DNA of 21,908 nucleotides from assembly GCA_025450405.1 (NCBI GenBank), contig JANWHL010000138.1, forward strand, positions 1 to 21,908. Reading direction: 5' to 3'. Of the stretch, positions 1 through 7,032 are shown piece after piece. This stretch comes from Ktedonobacterales bacterium (GTDB taxonomy: Bacteria > Chloroflexota > Ktedonobacteria > Ktedonobacterales > JADMIN01). The first letter of the stretch is position 1. Each line of letters begins with the position of its first letter. Position numbers and translations under genes: made by a program. Under the pieces are notes generated by a model. It had not been told where the DNA came from. It did no database searches and saw only the letters and a program-made list of their open reading frames with translations.

Positions 1-525
1 GGCCGAGTAGTCCACGAAAGTGGGGATCAAGGCGCCGGTGGTCAAGCCGGAAATGAGGAGATCGCTGGCCTGGATGATCGGACGAAGGCCAAAGGTGAAC
101 GCGCCGCTGGCGAGTCCATAGAAGTGGGCGTTGAGGGCTTCGAGGCGGATCATCCCGAGGAAGCTGCTGAGCAGGCCGCCGAGCATGATGACGGCCGCCG
201 ACGAGGCGATGCGGTGCCGCTCCGACGCGATAGTGGCGGTGGGTGCAGGAACGGCGGTCGTGTCCGCAGGCGCGCCGGTGGGCGCGGCGACCGGCCCAAC
301 GGCCGGGGGCGTCTCCAGGTTTGGCTGGGCGGGCACGCGGAGGGGCAGTCGCCGCGCCGTCACGGTGGGCGCGGGCGCCACGACGCGTGCGGCACGGACG
401 CGGCTGGGCCGCCGGTGTTGGGTCTGACTCGGCTTGGACCGGCGCGGTGTTCCGGCGCGGTGCGTGTGCGTCGGGGCAGAGATCGGGGGATGGCGGCGCG
501 TGTCCCTCTGTGTGTACGCGCTCAT
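1..525 (-). CDS. murJ: MurJ/MviN-family lipid flippase, N-terminal part (cut by window edge)
   Basis: Only the first 175 codons are in the window; the gene runs off the left edge. Residues 1 to about 100 are a Pro/Arg/Thr-rich, probably cytoplasmic extension that MurJ proteins normally lack. Residues 102-175 follow the MurJ start pattern: a hydrophobic first helix (IASSAAVIMLGGLLSSFLG) with an RLEAL turn, then FGLRPIIQASDLLISGLT and TTGALIPTFVDYSA, matching the family's conserved 'ADxL...L..GALS.AFIPVF' segment. The family flips undecaprenyl-linked lipid II or related glycolipids across the inner membrane. The ATG at 525 has GGGAG eight bases upstream and lies 23 bp after the heptose adenylyltransferase gene, so the three genes are probably one operon. 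It could be a flippase for another lipid-linked glycan rather than lipid II. The ORF is open from 525 to the edge in one frame. Confidence 0.75.
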   Translation of the reverse strand, partial: MSAYTQRDTRRHPPISAPTHTHRAGTPRRSKPSQTQHRRPSRVRAARVVAPAPTVTARRLPLRVPAQPNLETPPAVGPVAAPTGAPADTTAVPAPTATIASERHRIASSAAVIMLGGLLSSFLGMIRLEALNAHFYGLASGAFTFGLRPIIQASDLLISGLTTGALIPTFVDYSA

Positions 526-548
526 CGCTCTGGCTCCCGCTCTGGACG

Positions 549-1136
549 CTAGGTGGCGTGCTGGCTCTTCACGATGCGCTGGATGAGGGCGCTGGTCGAG
601 TGATCCGGGAGATAGGGGATCAGACAGATCGTGCCCCCGTAGGCCGCGACCGCCGGGGCCTCGGGCAGCCGCGCCCAGAGCTCGGCGAGCGGGCCCGCGG
701 CCGGAACGTCGCCCGCGGCCAGTCGCCGAAGATCCGCCGGACTAGCGACAAGCAATTCTCCTGCCGCGTCGGCGCCGGCGTAATCACCACCCTTGGCGTA
801 CACCGCGGGCCGGACCGTCTCCACCAGCGCGCGGGCGGTTACGTCATCGAAGATCGTGACGGCGTCCACGCAGCGCAGCGCGGCGAGGAGCTCGGCGCGC
901 TCCGCGGCCGGCACCAGCGGACGGCCCGGCCCCTTCAACTGGCGGGTGGCGGCGTCGGAGTTCACGCCGACCAGGAGGGCGTCGCCCTGCTCGCGGGCCT
1001 GGCAGAGGTAGCGGACGTGGCCGACGTGTGGGAGGTCGAAGACGCCGTTGGTGAGCACGAGGCGCAGCCCCGCCGCGCGGCGGTCGCGCACCCAGGCGAG
1101 CAGGTCGGAGTGGTCGAGTACGCGGCCCATGGGCAT
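549..1136 (-). CDS. rfaE2: D-glycero-beta-D-manno-heptose 1-phosphate adenylyltransferase (HldE domain II type)
   Basis: A 195-aa cytoplasmic nucleotidyltransferase that would join AMP to heptose 1-phosphate in ADP-heptose synthesis. The nucleotide-binding HxGH motif lies in TNGVFDLPHVGHVRYL (29-44), followed by GVNSDAATRQLKG (57-69), RPLVPAAER (72-80) and KGGDY (115-119), all hallmarks of the HldE C-terminal domain. The end HSTSALIQRI matches the family's C-terminal S/T-rich 'CSTT.II..I'. About 30 residues between KGGDY and that end are longer than usual and look variable. The ATG at 1136-1134 overlaps the kinase stop as TGATG, so translation is probably coupled; a second ATG two codons later is possible. 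In Escherichia coli both activities are fused in one protein; here they are two genes. The family call is firm; which glycan receives the heptose is unknown. Confidence 0.88.
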   Translation of the reverse strand: MPMGRVLDHSDLLAWVRDRRAAGLRLVLTNGVFDLPHVGHVRYLCQAREQGDALLVGVNSDAATRQLKGPGRPLVPAAERAELLAALRCVDAVTIFDDVTARALVETVRPAVYAKGGDYAGADAAGELLVASPADLRRLAAGDVPAAGPLAELWARLPEAPAVAAYGGTICLIPYLPDHSTSALIQRIVKSQHAT

Positions 1137-2383
1137 CACACCCGAATGAACTCGACGATGGAGTCGGAGAGCTCGGCCGGAGTGGTGGTGGCGCAGCCGA
1201 GGCGGCGCACGACGATGCCGGCGGCGAGGGTGGAGAGGACGGCGGCCTCGGGCATGGTGGCGCCGGCCATGAGTGCCAACGTGAACGTGGCGGAGACCGT
1301 GTCGCCCGCGCCGGTGGCATCGGCCACCTGGGTGAGATTGGAGACGGGGATGTGCAGGGGAACGCAATCGCGCTCGAAGAGGCTCATGCCCTCGCGGCCG
1401 CGGGTGATGAGCACGCCGCGCACGGCGGTTTCGCGCAGCAGGCGCTCGCCGGCGTCCTCGAGACTGCGCTGGTCGGTGATGCGCATGCCCAGACTGGTGG
1501 CCGCTTCCGGCTCGTTGGGCGTGAGGGCCGTGGCGCCCTGGAAGCGTGCCAGGTCGCCATGCGAATCCACGATCAGGACTTTGCCGTGTTCACGAGCGAG
1601 GGCGAGGCAGGTGGCCACGACAGCGGGGGTGGCGACGCTGAATTCGTAGTCCGAGATGATGAGGGCGTCCACGGTCGGGATGGTGCGCAGGAGATAGGCG
1701 ATGAGCGCACGCTCGTAATCGGGGCCGGGCGCTGAGCCATCCACGCGGTCCACCCGGACGACCTGCTGCTGGACCACCTGGGAACTGCCGGCGAGGATGC
1801 GGGTCTTGGTGGAGGTCTGGCGGCCTGGCTCGGTGTAGAGTCCGTCGAGATGGACGCCGCGCTCCGTGAGGATGGCGCGCAGACGGTGGCCGGGAGGGTC
1901 GTCGCCGACGACGCCAGCGAGGTAGACCTCGGCCCCCAGGTCGCGGGCGTTTACGCCGGGGTTGGTGGCGCCGCCGGGCACCGTAAATTCGTCGCGGTGC
2001 TCCAGGATCAGGACGGGAGCCTCGCGCGAGATACGGGCCGGGTTGCCGATGATGTACTCGTCAGTCACGATGTCGCCGACGACGAGCACGCGGGCACGGG
2101 AGAAGCGCGTCACGATGTCGAGCAGGCGCTGGCGGGGCGAGCCGTGGCCATTGGCGTGCAGCGCGGCGGTGAGCCCAGCGGCGACCTCGGGGCTCTCGAG
2201 TGTCGCCGTGGACTCTGGGAGATCGACCGTACTCCTGGTGGCGCTCCCACGCGCCGAACCCCGTCCGCTCGCGGCATCGCCCACGCCGTCGCTCCCCCCC
2301 GTCGCGCTCTCCGCCGCCTGGCGCCGGGTTTGTCCTGGCCGCGCCGGCCGTGTCGGCGGTCCTGGTCGCCTGCGCTCCCCCAT
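1136..2383 (-). CDS. rfaE1: D-glycero-beta-D-manno-heptose-7-phosphate kinase (HldE domain I type, PfkB family)
   Basis: A ribokinase/PfkB-family sugar kinase predicted to phosphorylate heptose 7-phosphate at C1. From the chosen ATG it is 415 aa. Residues 1 to about 85 are low-complexity (Arg/Gly/Ser/Ala-rich) and the kinase domain starts near 96 with RARVLVVGDIVTDEYIIG. The HldE-like ISREAPV (118-124), PGGATNPGVNARDLGA (136-151), LIISDY (241-246), LTPNEPEA (287-294) and DATGAGDT (355-362, catalytic Asp361) are all present. Compared with E. coli HldE the N-terminus is about 85 residues longer, so translation may start at an internal GTG or the extension may be real. The ATG at 2383 has a weak purine stretch (CGAGG) upstream; the open frame continues further up, through tandem repeats, without a better signal. 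First gene of the operon with rfaE2 and the murJ-like gene. Confidence 0.85.
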   Translation of the reverse strand: MGERRRPGPPTRPARPGQTRRQAAESATGGSDGVGDAASGRGSARGSATRSTVDLPESTATLESPEVAAGLTAALHANGHGSPRQRLLDIVTRFSRARVLVVGDIVTDEYIIGNPARISREAPVLILEHRDEFTVPGGATNPGVNARDLGAEVYLAGVVGDDPPGHRLRAILTERGVHLDGLYTEPGRQTSTKTRILAGSSQVVQQQVVRVDRVDGSAPGPDYERALIAYLLRTIPTVDALIISDYEFSVATPAVVATCLALAREHGKVLIVDSHGDLARFQGATALTPNEPEAATSLGMRITDQRSLEDAGERLLRETAVRGVLITRGREGMSLFERDCVPLHIPVSNLTQVADATGAGDTVSATFTLALMAGATMPEAAVLSTLAAGIVVRRLGCATTTPAELSDSIVEFIRV

Positions 2384-2407
2384 GGCGTGCCTCGTTCTGC
2401 CCCGCCA

Positions 2408-2453
2408 GGTTCGATCCCCTCGGGGATTGACTCCCCTGGGTTTGATCCCGCCG
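2408..2453. repeat. Three imperfect 15-16 bp tandem repeats
   Basis: Units starting at 2408, 2424 and 2439 read GGTTCGATCCCCTCG, GGATTGACTCCCCTG and GGTTTGATCCCGCCG on the plus strand. They lie just upstream of the assigned kinase start. In the kinase frame they would encode GIKPR/GVNPR/GDR-like pentapeptides if translation began further upstream. Confidence 0.5.
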
Positions 2454-2531
2454 GGCGCGTGGAATGGGCCTGGGCGCCCCGGCTGATCACGGTTGCGGGC
2501 GATCCAGCTGCCGGGGACGAGAGCGCCATAC

Positions 2532-2558
2532 CCCAGCGGAATCCGTGCCCCCGCTGGG
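2532..2558 (-). other. Hairpin early in the heptose operon leader
   Basis: CCCAGCGG (2532-2539) and CCGCTGGG (2551-2558) form a perfect 8-bp stem with an 11-nt loop, directly after the predicted start of transcription. There is no U-tract after it on the minus strand, so it looks more like a leader stem than a terminator. Confidence 0.35.
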
Positions 2559-2571
2559 CGCGGTCGAGGCC

Positions 2572-2580
2572 AGTATAGCA
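2572..2580 (-). promoter_or_regulatory. Extended -10 promoter for the heptose operon
   Basis: On the minus strand the sequence reads TGCTATACT, a good extended -10 (TGn plus TATACT), about 190 nt upstream of the kinase start. No convincing -35 at 17 nt is visible (CTGACG lies at 14 nt), which extended -10 promoters tolerate. The implied leader is long and holds a hairpin and tandem repeats. Confidence 0.45.
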
Positions 2581-2758
2581 CAGCCCAGGCCCGTCAGGCC
2601 CGCCGGTCTGACCGGTGCCGGCGCGATCGTAAGCTGGAGCGGCTTGCTGGATCCAGGGGCGCGCCATCGATCAGGGGCTCCGCGGCATTGGTTATCGCGA
2701 GCCTTTGCGCTCCCCTGGATTCCACCCGAGATACCACGCTGAGCCGGTGAGCGCCGGG

Positions 2759-3574
2759 CTAGATGCACGTGAGGGTATAGGATGACTCGTTCGAGGTGAC
2801 GGTATTTGGACTGGTGACGACTAACTTGTCCCAGTAGACGGAGTAGCCGGTGTGGGGCAATTGCGCGCGGCCCGTGGTGACCGTGAGAGTTGTGGTGCCG
2901 GGGGCAATGTGGACCGTCTTGGGACCGATCACGGTCGCGTCGTCCTGGACCCAGTGGTAGGTCATGGAGCCACCGCCAGTGGGCGAGAGGTGGATGACGC
3001 CAGTGAAGACCATGGTCTCGTTGCCGCAATTGTACACCGTTGGGCTGACTGAGGCGCTGGCGCTGGTGACGTGGGGCGAGCAGGTGAGCGTGAAATTGGC
3101 CTGGGGAGAGGTGAGCGGAGCGGGTGCCGTGACGACCAGGGTGGTCCAGCGCGCCGCGCTAGTGCCGGCGGAAGCCGGCAGTGTCCAGGTCGATGTGGCG
3201 GTGTGCGAGGCCCCGCCGGGCGCGAAGCTGAGGGTCGCGGCGGCGGTGCTTGTGCCGTCACTCCGCGCCCAGTGGTAGGTCACGACGCCGCCGGGGCCAC
3301 CGGGTATGACGTTGATGGCCGCGGAGAAGCTGATGGGCACGCTGGCCGCGCAGAGGCCGTCGACCGGTGCCGTGGCGGTGACGGCCACGCCGCTGACGCC
3401 GAAGGGGATGTGCGTGGGAGTGGGTGGTGTCGCCGCCGAGGGCATGAGGTCACAGGCGGCAAAGGCGAGGAGCGCCAGGCCAGTGAGGCTGATCAAGCCG
3501 GTGCGGGCCAGACGTCCGACGAGAGTCGCAGCGAGTTGAGAGCCAGATCGCTCGCGAGATGAGGACACACGCAA
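2759..3574 (-). CDS. Lipoprotein with two Ig-like beta-sandwich repeats
   Basis: 271 aa from a TTG start that has GGAAGGGAG seven bases upstream; a GTG two codons later is also possible, but no ATG is well placed. Residues 23-41 are a lipoprotein signal (GLISLTGLALLAFAAC), so Cys41 would be lipidated and the protein anchored on the outer face of the membrane. The rest is a pair of about 100-residue repeats (roughly 65-166 and 170-271). Each has a Cys near its start and end (75/165 and 183/270), a central YHW (100-102, 206-208), an APG turn, and LVVT near the end, ending F/YTLTC. That pattern suggests disulfide-stapled Ig/PKD-like folds used in binding or as spacers. No enzymatic motif is seen. 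It is divergent from the hydrolase gene at 3795. The specific function is unknown. Confidence 0.7.
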   Translation of the reverse strand: MRVSSSRERSGSQLAATLVGRLARTGLISLTGLALLAFAACDLMPSAATPPTPTHIPFGVSGVAVTATAPVDGLCAASVPISFSAAINVIPGGPGGVVTYHWARSDGTSTAAATLSFAPGGASHTATSTWTLPASAGTSAARWTTLVVTAPAPLTSPQANFTLTCSPHVTSASASVSPTVYNCGNETMVFTGVIHLSPTGGGSMTYHWVQDDATVIGPKTVHIAPGTTTLTVTTGRAQLPHTGYSVYWDKLVVTSPNTVTSNESSYTLTCI

Positions 3575-3668
3575 GGGGCTGCTCCCTTCCACTGGTGGGC
3601 GGCGGCCTCCGGTTGGCCGCCATTGATGCTCGGCGGTATTACAGAGTCGGTAACTCGGCGCTATCATG

Positions 3669-3690
3669 ATTCGCGCTGGATTCGCGCTGG
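3669..3690. repeat. Two perfect 11-bp direct repeats upstream of the hydrolase promoter
   Basis: ATTCGCGCTGG occurs twice head to tail (3669-3679 and 3680-3690), ending six bases before the -35 box at 3697. The position would suit an activator binding two adjacent sites on one face of the DNA (11-bp spacing), but no regulator is known. Confidence 0.45.
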
Positions 3691-3696
3691 CGGTGT

Positions 3697-3725
3697 TTGA
3701 CTCCATACCAGCCCGGTGCTACTAT
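3697..3725 (+). promoter_or_regulatory. Sigma70-type promoter of the CocE/NonD hydrolase gene
   Basis: TTGACT (3697-3702), a 17-base spacer, then TACTAT (3720-3725). The predicted transcript start near 3732 leaves a leader of about 60 nt before the ATG at 3795. Confidence 0.65.
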
Positions 3726-3794
3726 CCGGCTACCAGGCACCGCGGCGCGCGGGGCGCACCCGAGCGCGCAACCGACCGCAGAGAGGGAGAACCC

Positions 3795-5573
3795 ATGGCC
3801 GCGACACCGCCCACGCCCCGCCAGCAAACCGCGCCATCCGTCACGGTTGAGTTCGACGTGCCCATGCGGCTGCGCGACGGCGTGACGCTGCGCGCGAACA
3901 TCTACCGGCCGGCGGGCGAGGGGACGTGGCCGGTGCTGCTCACGCGGCTGCCGTACGGCAAAGATCTGCCGCTGGGGGCGGCGATTCTCGATCCCGTGCA
4001 GGTGGCGCGGCGTGGGTATGTGGTGGTCGTCCAGGATACGCGGGGCCGGTTCCGCTCGGAGGGCGAGTGGTTCGCGTTTATCCACGAGGCGGATGACGGC
4101 CGCGACGCGGTGGAGTGGGCGGCGGGGCTGCCTGGCGGCACCGGCCAGGTCGGCATGTATGGCATCTCCTACTTCGGCTTCACGCAATTGGCGGCGGCGC
4201 TCAAGCGGCCGGAGGCGCTGAAGGCGGTCATGCCCGCGCAGACGTGGGCTGACGCCCTCGACGGGGTGCTCCTGCGGGGTGGGGCGCTCGAACTGGGCAC
4301 GACGCTGAACTGGAACCTCGTCATGACGCTCGACAGCACGTTCCGGCGCTACGCCGCCGACCCCGATCCGCGGGCCATCGGCATGGCGGTAGCCCGGCTG
4401 ATCCGCGAGCTTGACGCTCTGCCCACGACCGGCTATGGCGAACTGCCCGTGGACGCGTTCGGTCCGCTGCGGCGTGTGGGCGGTGAGGCCCAACTGGCCG
4501 AGTCAATCACGCGGCTGGGCGACGAAGAATTCGCGCGGCGTGGGAGCGTGGCGCACGCCTATGACCAGATCGACGTGCCGGCCTATCACGTGGGCGGATG
4601 GTACGACATCTTCCTGGGCGGCACGTTGCGCAACTTCGCCGCGCTCACCGCGCGCGGCACGGCGCCGCAGAAGCTGTTGATCGGTCCATGGAGCCATGGC
4701 GTCTTCGGCGAGCTGATCGGCGACGAGGACTTTGGCTTCGGCGCGTCGGCGGCGCTGATCAACGGGCAGATCGACTTCCAGAGTCTGCAACTGCTCTGGT
4801 TCGACCGCTGGCTGAAGGGCGCGCCCAACGGCATCGAACAGGGGGCGCCGATCAAGATCTTCGTGATGGGCGAGAATGTCTGGCGCGACGAGTGGGAGTG
4901 GCCGCTCGGCCGCGCGGTGCTGACGCCGTACTATTTGCGCAGCGGCGGCCACGCCAACACCGCCGACGGCGATGGCACGCTCTCTCCGGCCGCGCCGGGC
5001 GCCGAGCCGGCCGACCGCTATCTCTACGACCCGCGCGATCCGGTGCCCACCATCGGCGGGTCGACGCTGCTGCATGCGGCCTATCGCCCCGGCCCGCGCG
5101 ATCAGCGTTCCATCGAGGCGCGCCCCGATGTGCTGGTCTACACGACGCCGGCGCTGGAGGGCGATGTCGAGGTCACGGGTCCGCTGAGCGTGACACTCTG
5201 GGCGGCGAGCAGTGCGCCAGATACGGACTATGTGGCACGGCTGGTTGACGTCCACCCAGATGGCCGGGCGATGACGCTCGCGGATGGGATCGTGCGGGCG
5301 CGCTTCCGGGCGGGGGTTCATGAGCCAGCGACGCTGATTGAGCCGGGGCGGGTATACGAGTACCACATTGACCTCTTCGCCACGAGCATGCTCTTCCGCG
5401 CGGGACACCGCATCCGTTTGGAGATCACGGGCGGCAGCTTCCCACGCTGGGATCGCAATCCGCAGACGGGAGGGCCGCTCTGGAAGGAGACGGAGCTCCG
5501 GTCCGCCACACAGACGATTGCGCACGACGCGGCGCACCCGTCGCACGTGGTGCTGCCGATCGTGCCGCGGTGA
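3795..5573 (+). CDS. CocE/NonD family alpha/beta hydrolase (X-Pro dipeptidyl-peptidase S15-like)
   Basis: 592 aa from the ATG preceded by GAGAGGGAGA. The family covers cocaine esterase, glutaryl-7-ACA acylase and Xaa-Pro dipeptidyl-peptidases; members cleave ester or amide bonds with a Ser-Asp-His triad. The nucleophile is Ser125 in YGISYFG, the acid is Asp271 in VGGWYDIF, and the base is His301 in IGPWSHG. The N-terminal strand region contains LRANIYRP and the oxyanion-hole-type RLPYGK; QDTRGRFRSEG (80-90) is also typical. From about residue 370 a C-terminal jelly-roll domain follows (VLVYTTPALEGDVEVTGP, APDTDYVARLVDVHPDG, RIRLEITGGSFPRWDRN). There is no signal peptide, so it is probably cytoplasmic. 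Length and layout are normal for the family. The substrate cannot be told from sequence. Confidence 0.92.
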   Translation: MAATPPTPRQQTAPSVTVEFDVPMRLRDGVTLRANIYRPAGEGTWPVLLTRLPYGKDLPLGAAILDPVQVARRGYVVVVQDTRGRFRSEGEWFAFIHEADDGRDAVEWAAGLPGGTGQVGMYGISYFGFTQLAAALKRPEALKAVMPAQTWADALDGVLLRGGALELGTTLNWNLVMTLDSTFRRYAADPDPRAIGMAVARLIRELDALPTTGYGELPVDAFGPLRRVGGEAQLAESITRLGDEEFARRGSVAHAYDQIDVPAYHVGGWYDIFLGGTLRNFAALTARGTAPQKLLIGPWSHGVFGELIGDEDFGFGASAALINGQIDFQSLQLLWFDRWLKGAPNGIEQGAPIKIFVMGENVWRDEWEWPLGRAVLTPYYLRSGGHANTADGDGTLSPAAPGAEPADRYLYDPRDPVPTIGGSTLLHAAYRPGPRDQRSIEARPDVLVYTTPALEGDVEVTGPLSVTLWAASSAPDTDYVARLVDVHPDGRAMTLADGIVRARFRAGVHEPATLIEPGRVYEYHIDLFATSMLFRAGHRIRLEITGGSFPRWDRNPQTGGPLWKETELRSATQTIAHDAAHPSHVVLPIVPR

Positions 5574-5602
5574 CGCGCGCATAGCGCCTGAGGGCCGTCA
5601 AT

Positions 5603-5618
5603 CCGCCGGCGCCGGCGG
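5603..5618. terminator. 16-bp perfect palindrome after the hydrolase gene
   Basis: CCGCCGGCGCCGGCGG is fully self-complementary and begins 30 bp after the hydrolase stop. It lacks a T-run, so it is a weak terminator candidate. The remaining bases between 5574 and 5717 show no gene or other structure. Confidence 0.3.
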
Positions 5619-5717
5619 TGACTCGGTAGCTCACACCCGGCCAGGTGGCGGCAAGGGTGTTGGAGGTGGCGCCGGTCGTGCCTCACCCCTTCCACACCGG
5701 GCTCCTCATCACAACAG

Positions 5718-5762
5718 CAGACGGGAGGCATGCAGACGGGAGGCATGCAGACGGGAGGCATG
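5718..5762. repeat. Three perfect 15-bp tandem repeats
   Basis: CAGACGGGAGGCATG occurs three times without mismatch (5718-5732, 5733-5747, 5748-5762). Unit junctions create GCATGC. The array sits at the 3' end of the ATP-grasp remnant, where on the minus strand it reads as repeated MPPVC in one frame. Perfect identity implies recent slippage expansion. Confidence 0.9.
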
Positions 5763-5764
5763 GA

Positions 5765-6091
5765 CATGGCCCGCGCCCATCGGGCGAGAGCGCGATAGAA
5801 ATTGAGAGCGTCGGCGCGGGCGGGGAGGACCGCCACCTGGCCATCCCCCAGCTCGATCACGATCCAGGAGCCATCGGCGCGGCGGGCGACATCCATGGCG
5901 AAGAAGCGGCCGGGCACACGCGTGGGCAAGGCGTGGAAGAGCGCGAGCGGGGCGGCTCACCGGCGTATGTGCCATCCTCCCAGTAGGGGAGGGGATCGAG
6001 AGGCGCGGAGTTCAGGAAGAAGAGGCGAAATTCGCGGGCCAGGGGCATGCCGGTCTTCGAGTGGACAGTCAGGGGTCGAGCGGGGCGAATG
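5765..6091 (-). pseudogene. Remnant of an R2K-type ATP-grasp domain protein, 5'-truncated and frameshifted
   Basis: On the minus strand directly after the MaoC stop, one frame reads PLTVHSKTGMPLAREFRLFF and continues to PYWEDGTYAGEPP. Then, at about 5948-5957, the similarity jumps to another frame that reads LPTRVPGRFFAMDVARR, WIVIELGDGQVAVLP and NFYRALA. These two blocks, in this order, match the last third of ATP-grasp domains of the R2K clade (REFR.FFLD...PYWE, then FF.(M/I)D.A...G.W.VIE.GDGQV). The N-terminal two thirds are missing and there is no start codon context, so I read this as a decayed gene rather than a working one. The frame change fits loss of one base or gain of two. The family name rests on memory of its motifs; the fact of a broken coding region is more certain. 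Confidence 0.6.
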
Positions 6092-6982
6092 TTAGGCGGG
6101 GGGCACGATCACCTCGGCGTCGCCAGATGTGACCCGCTCGCCGCGCTGGTTCTCCGCCCAGACCTGGAGGGACTGGCGGCCGTTCTCGACATGGCCGAGG
6201 ATCACGCCGCGGCAGGTCAGGGTATCGCCGGGGCGGACCATACTCTGGAAGCGCGCGCGCAGCCGGGCGAGCCATGCGCCGGGGGTGGGAGGCTCGGCCA
6301 GCCAGTCGGTGGCGACCTGGCCCAGGAAGCCCATGCTGATCATGCCGTGCGCGATGGTGCCATCCAGTCCCACGGCGCGGGCGGCGGCGGGGTTGATGTG
6401 GATGGGGTTGTGGTCGCCGCTGGCATCGGCGTAGGCGTCGATCTGGTCCTGGGTGACGTGTTTCTCCAGCGGACCGATGGCGGTGCCGTCGGGCGTGGCG
6501 GGCGTGCGCGCTGGGCGCTCGGCCGCGGCATCGGCGCCCGCATCCGGAGGCGTGTCGCGGACAATGACGGTGGCGCGTCCGGTGAAGACGTGCTCGCCGT
6601 CGGGGAGGTGGCCGAGGGTCTCGAGGGTCAAGATGGCCATGCCGTCGGCACGCCGGGATTGGCGCAGCGAAGCGACACGGTGCCAGACCTCGACCTGGTC
6701 GCCAACATGCAGTGGGCGGCTGTACTGGAATACCTGCTCGCCGTGGAGAACCTGGGCGCGCTCGAGGTCGAGGCCAGCCTCATGGAAGGGGACGCGGAAA
6801 CGGGTCACGAACGTGGGAGTGGCCAGCTCCGCCGGGAAGGCGAGGGCGCGGGCGTGGGCGGAGTCGCGGAAGATGGGGTTGGTGTCGCCGATGGCCTCGG
6901 CGAACTGGCGCACGTCGGCGGCGGCGATGGTGTGCAGCTCTTTCGCCGTCTCGTGCCCGACGAGCGCTGGGTCCAGCGGCAT
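6092..6982 (-). CDS. Two-domain MaoC-like (hot-dog) hydratase/dehydratase
   Basis: 296 aa from an ATG with GGAGGGAG six bases upstream; start sites further up lack a ribosome site. Two hot-dog domains are fused. The N-terminal half (about 10-145) resembles the FAS1-type/MaoC N-terminal dehydratase domain but has DTNPIF (33-38) in place of the catalytic D-x-N-P-x-H. The C-terminal half (about 172-296) has the intact hydratase-2 motif YADASGDHNPIHINPAAA with Asp190 and His195, then AHGMISMGFL. This one-dead, one-live arrangement is usual for double hot-dog enzymes. It would hydrate trans-2-enoyl-CoA or dehydrate 3-hydroxyacyl thioesters in the cytoplasm. It lies 50 bp after the ADP-ribosylglycohydrolase gene and is probably cotranscribed, although the two functions have no evident link. 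Substrate chain length is unknown. Confidence 0.85.
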   Translation of the reverse strand: MPLDPALVGHETAKELHTIAAADVRQFAEAIGDTNPIFRDSAHARALAFPAELATPTFVTRFRVPFHEAGLDLERAQVLHGEQVFQYSRPLHVGDQVEVWHRVASLRQSRRADGMAILTLETLGHLPDGEHVFTGRATVIVRDTPPDAGADAAAERPARTPATPDGTAIGPLEKHVTQDQIDAYADASGDHNPIHINPAAARAVGLDGTIAHGMISMGFLGQVATDWLAEPPTPGAWLARLRARFQSMVRPGDTLTCRGVILGHVENGRQSLQVWAENQRGERVTSGDAEVIVPPA

Positions 6983-7032
6983 GATCGTCTCCCTCCTCGA
7001 TGGCGCGCCCGTCTTCATGACCAACACGGACC

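Noticed and set aside
243..1649. 468-codon open frame on the plus strand across the heptose genes
   Set aside because: It is antisense to two genes with clear HldE motifs; its own product is low-complexity with no recognisable domain. Long opposite-strand frames are expected at this GC content.
5718..5762. CRISPR array
   Set aside because: Units are 15 bp, directly adjacent with no spacers, and no cas gene is nearby.
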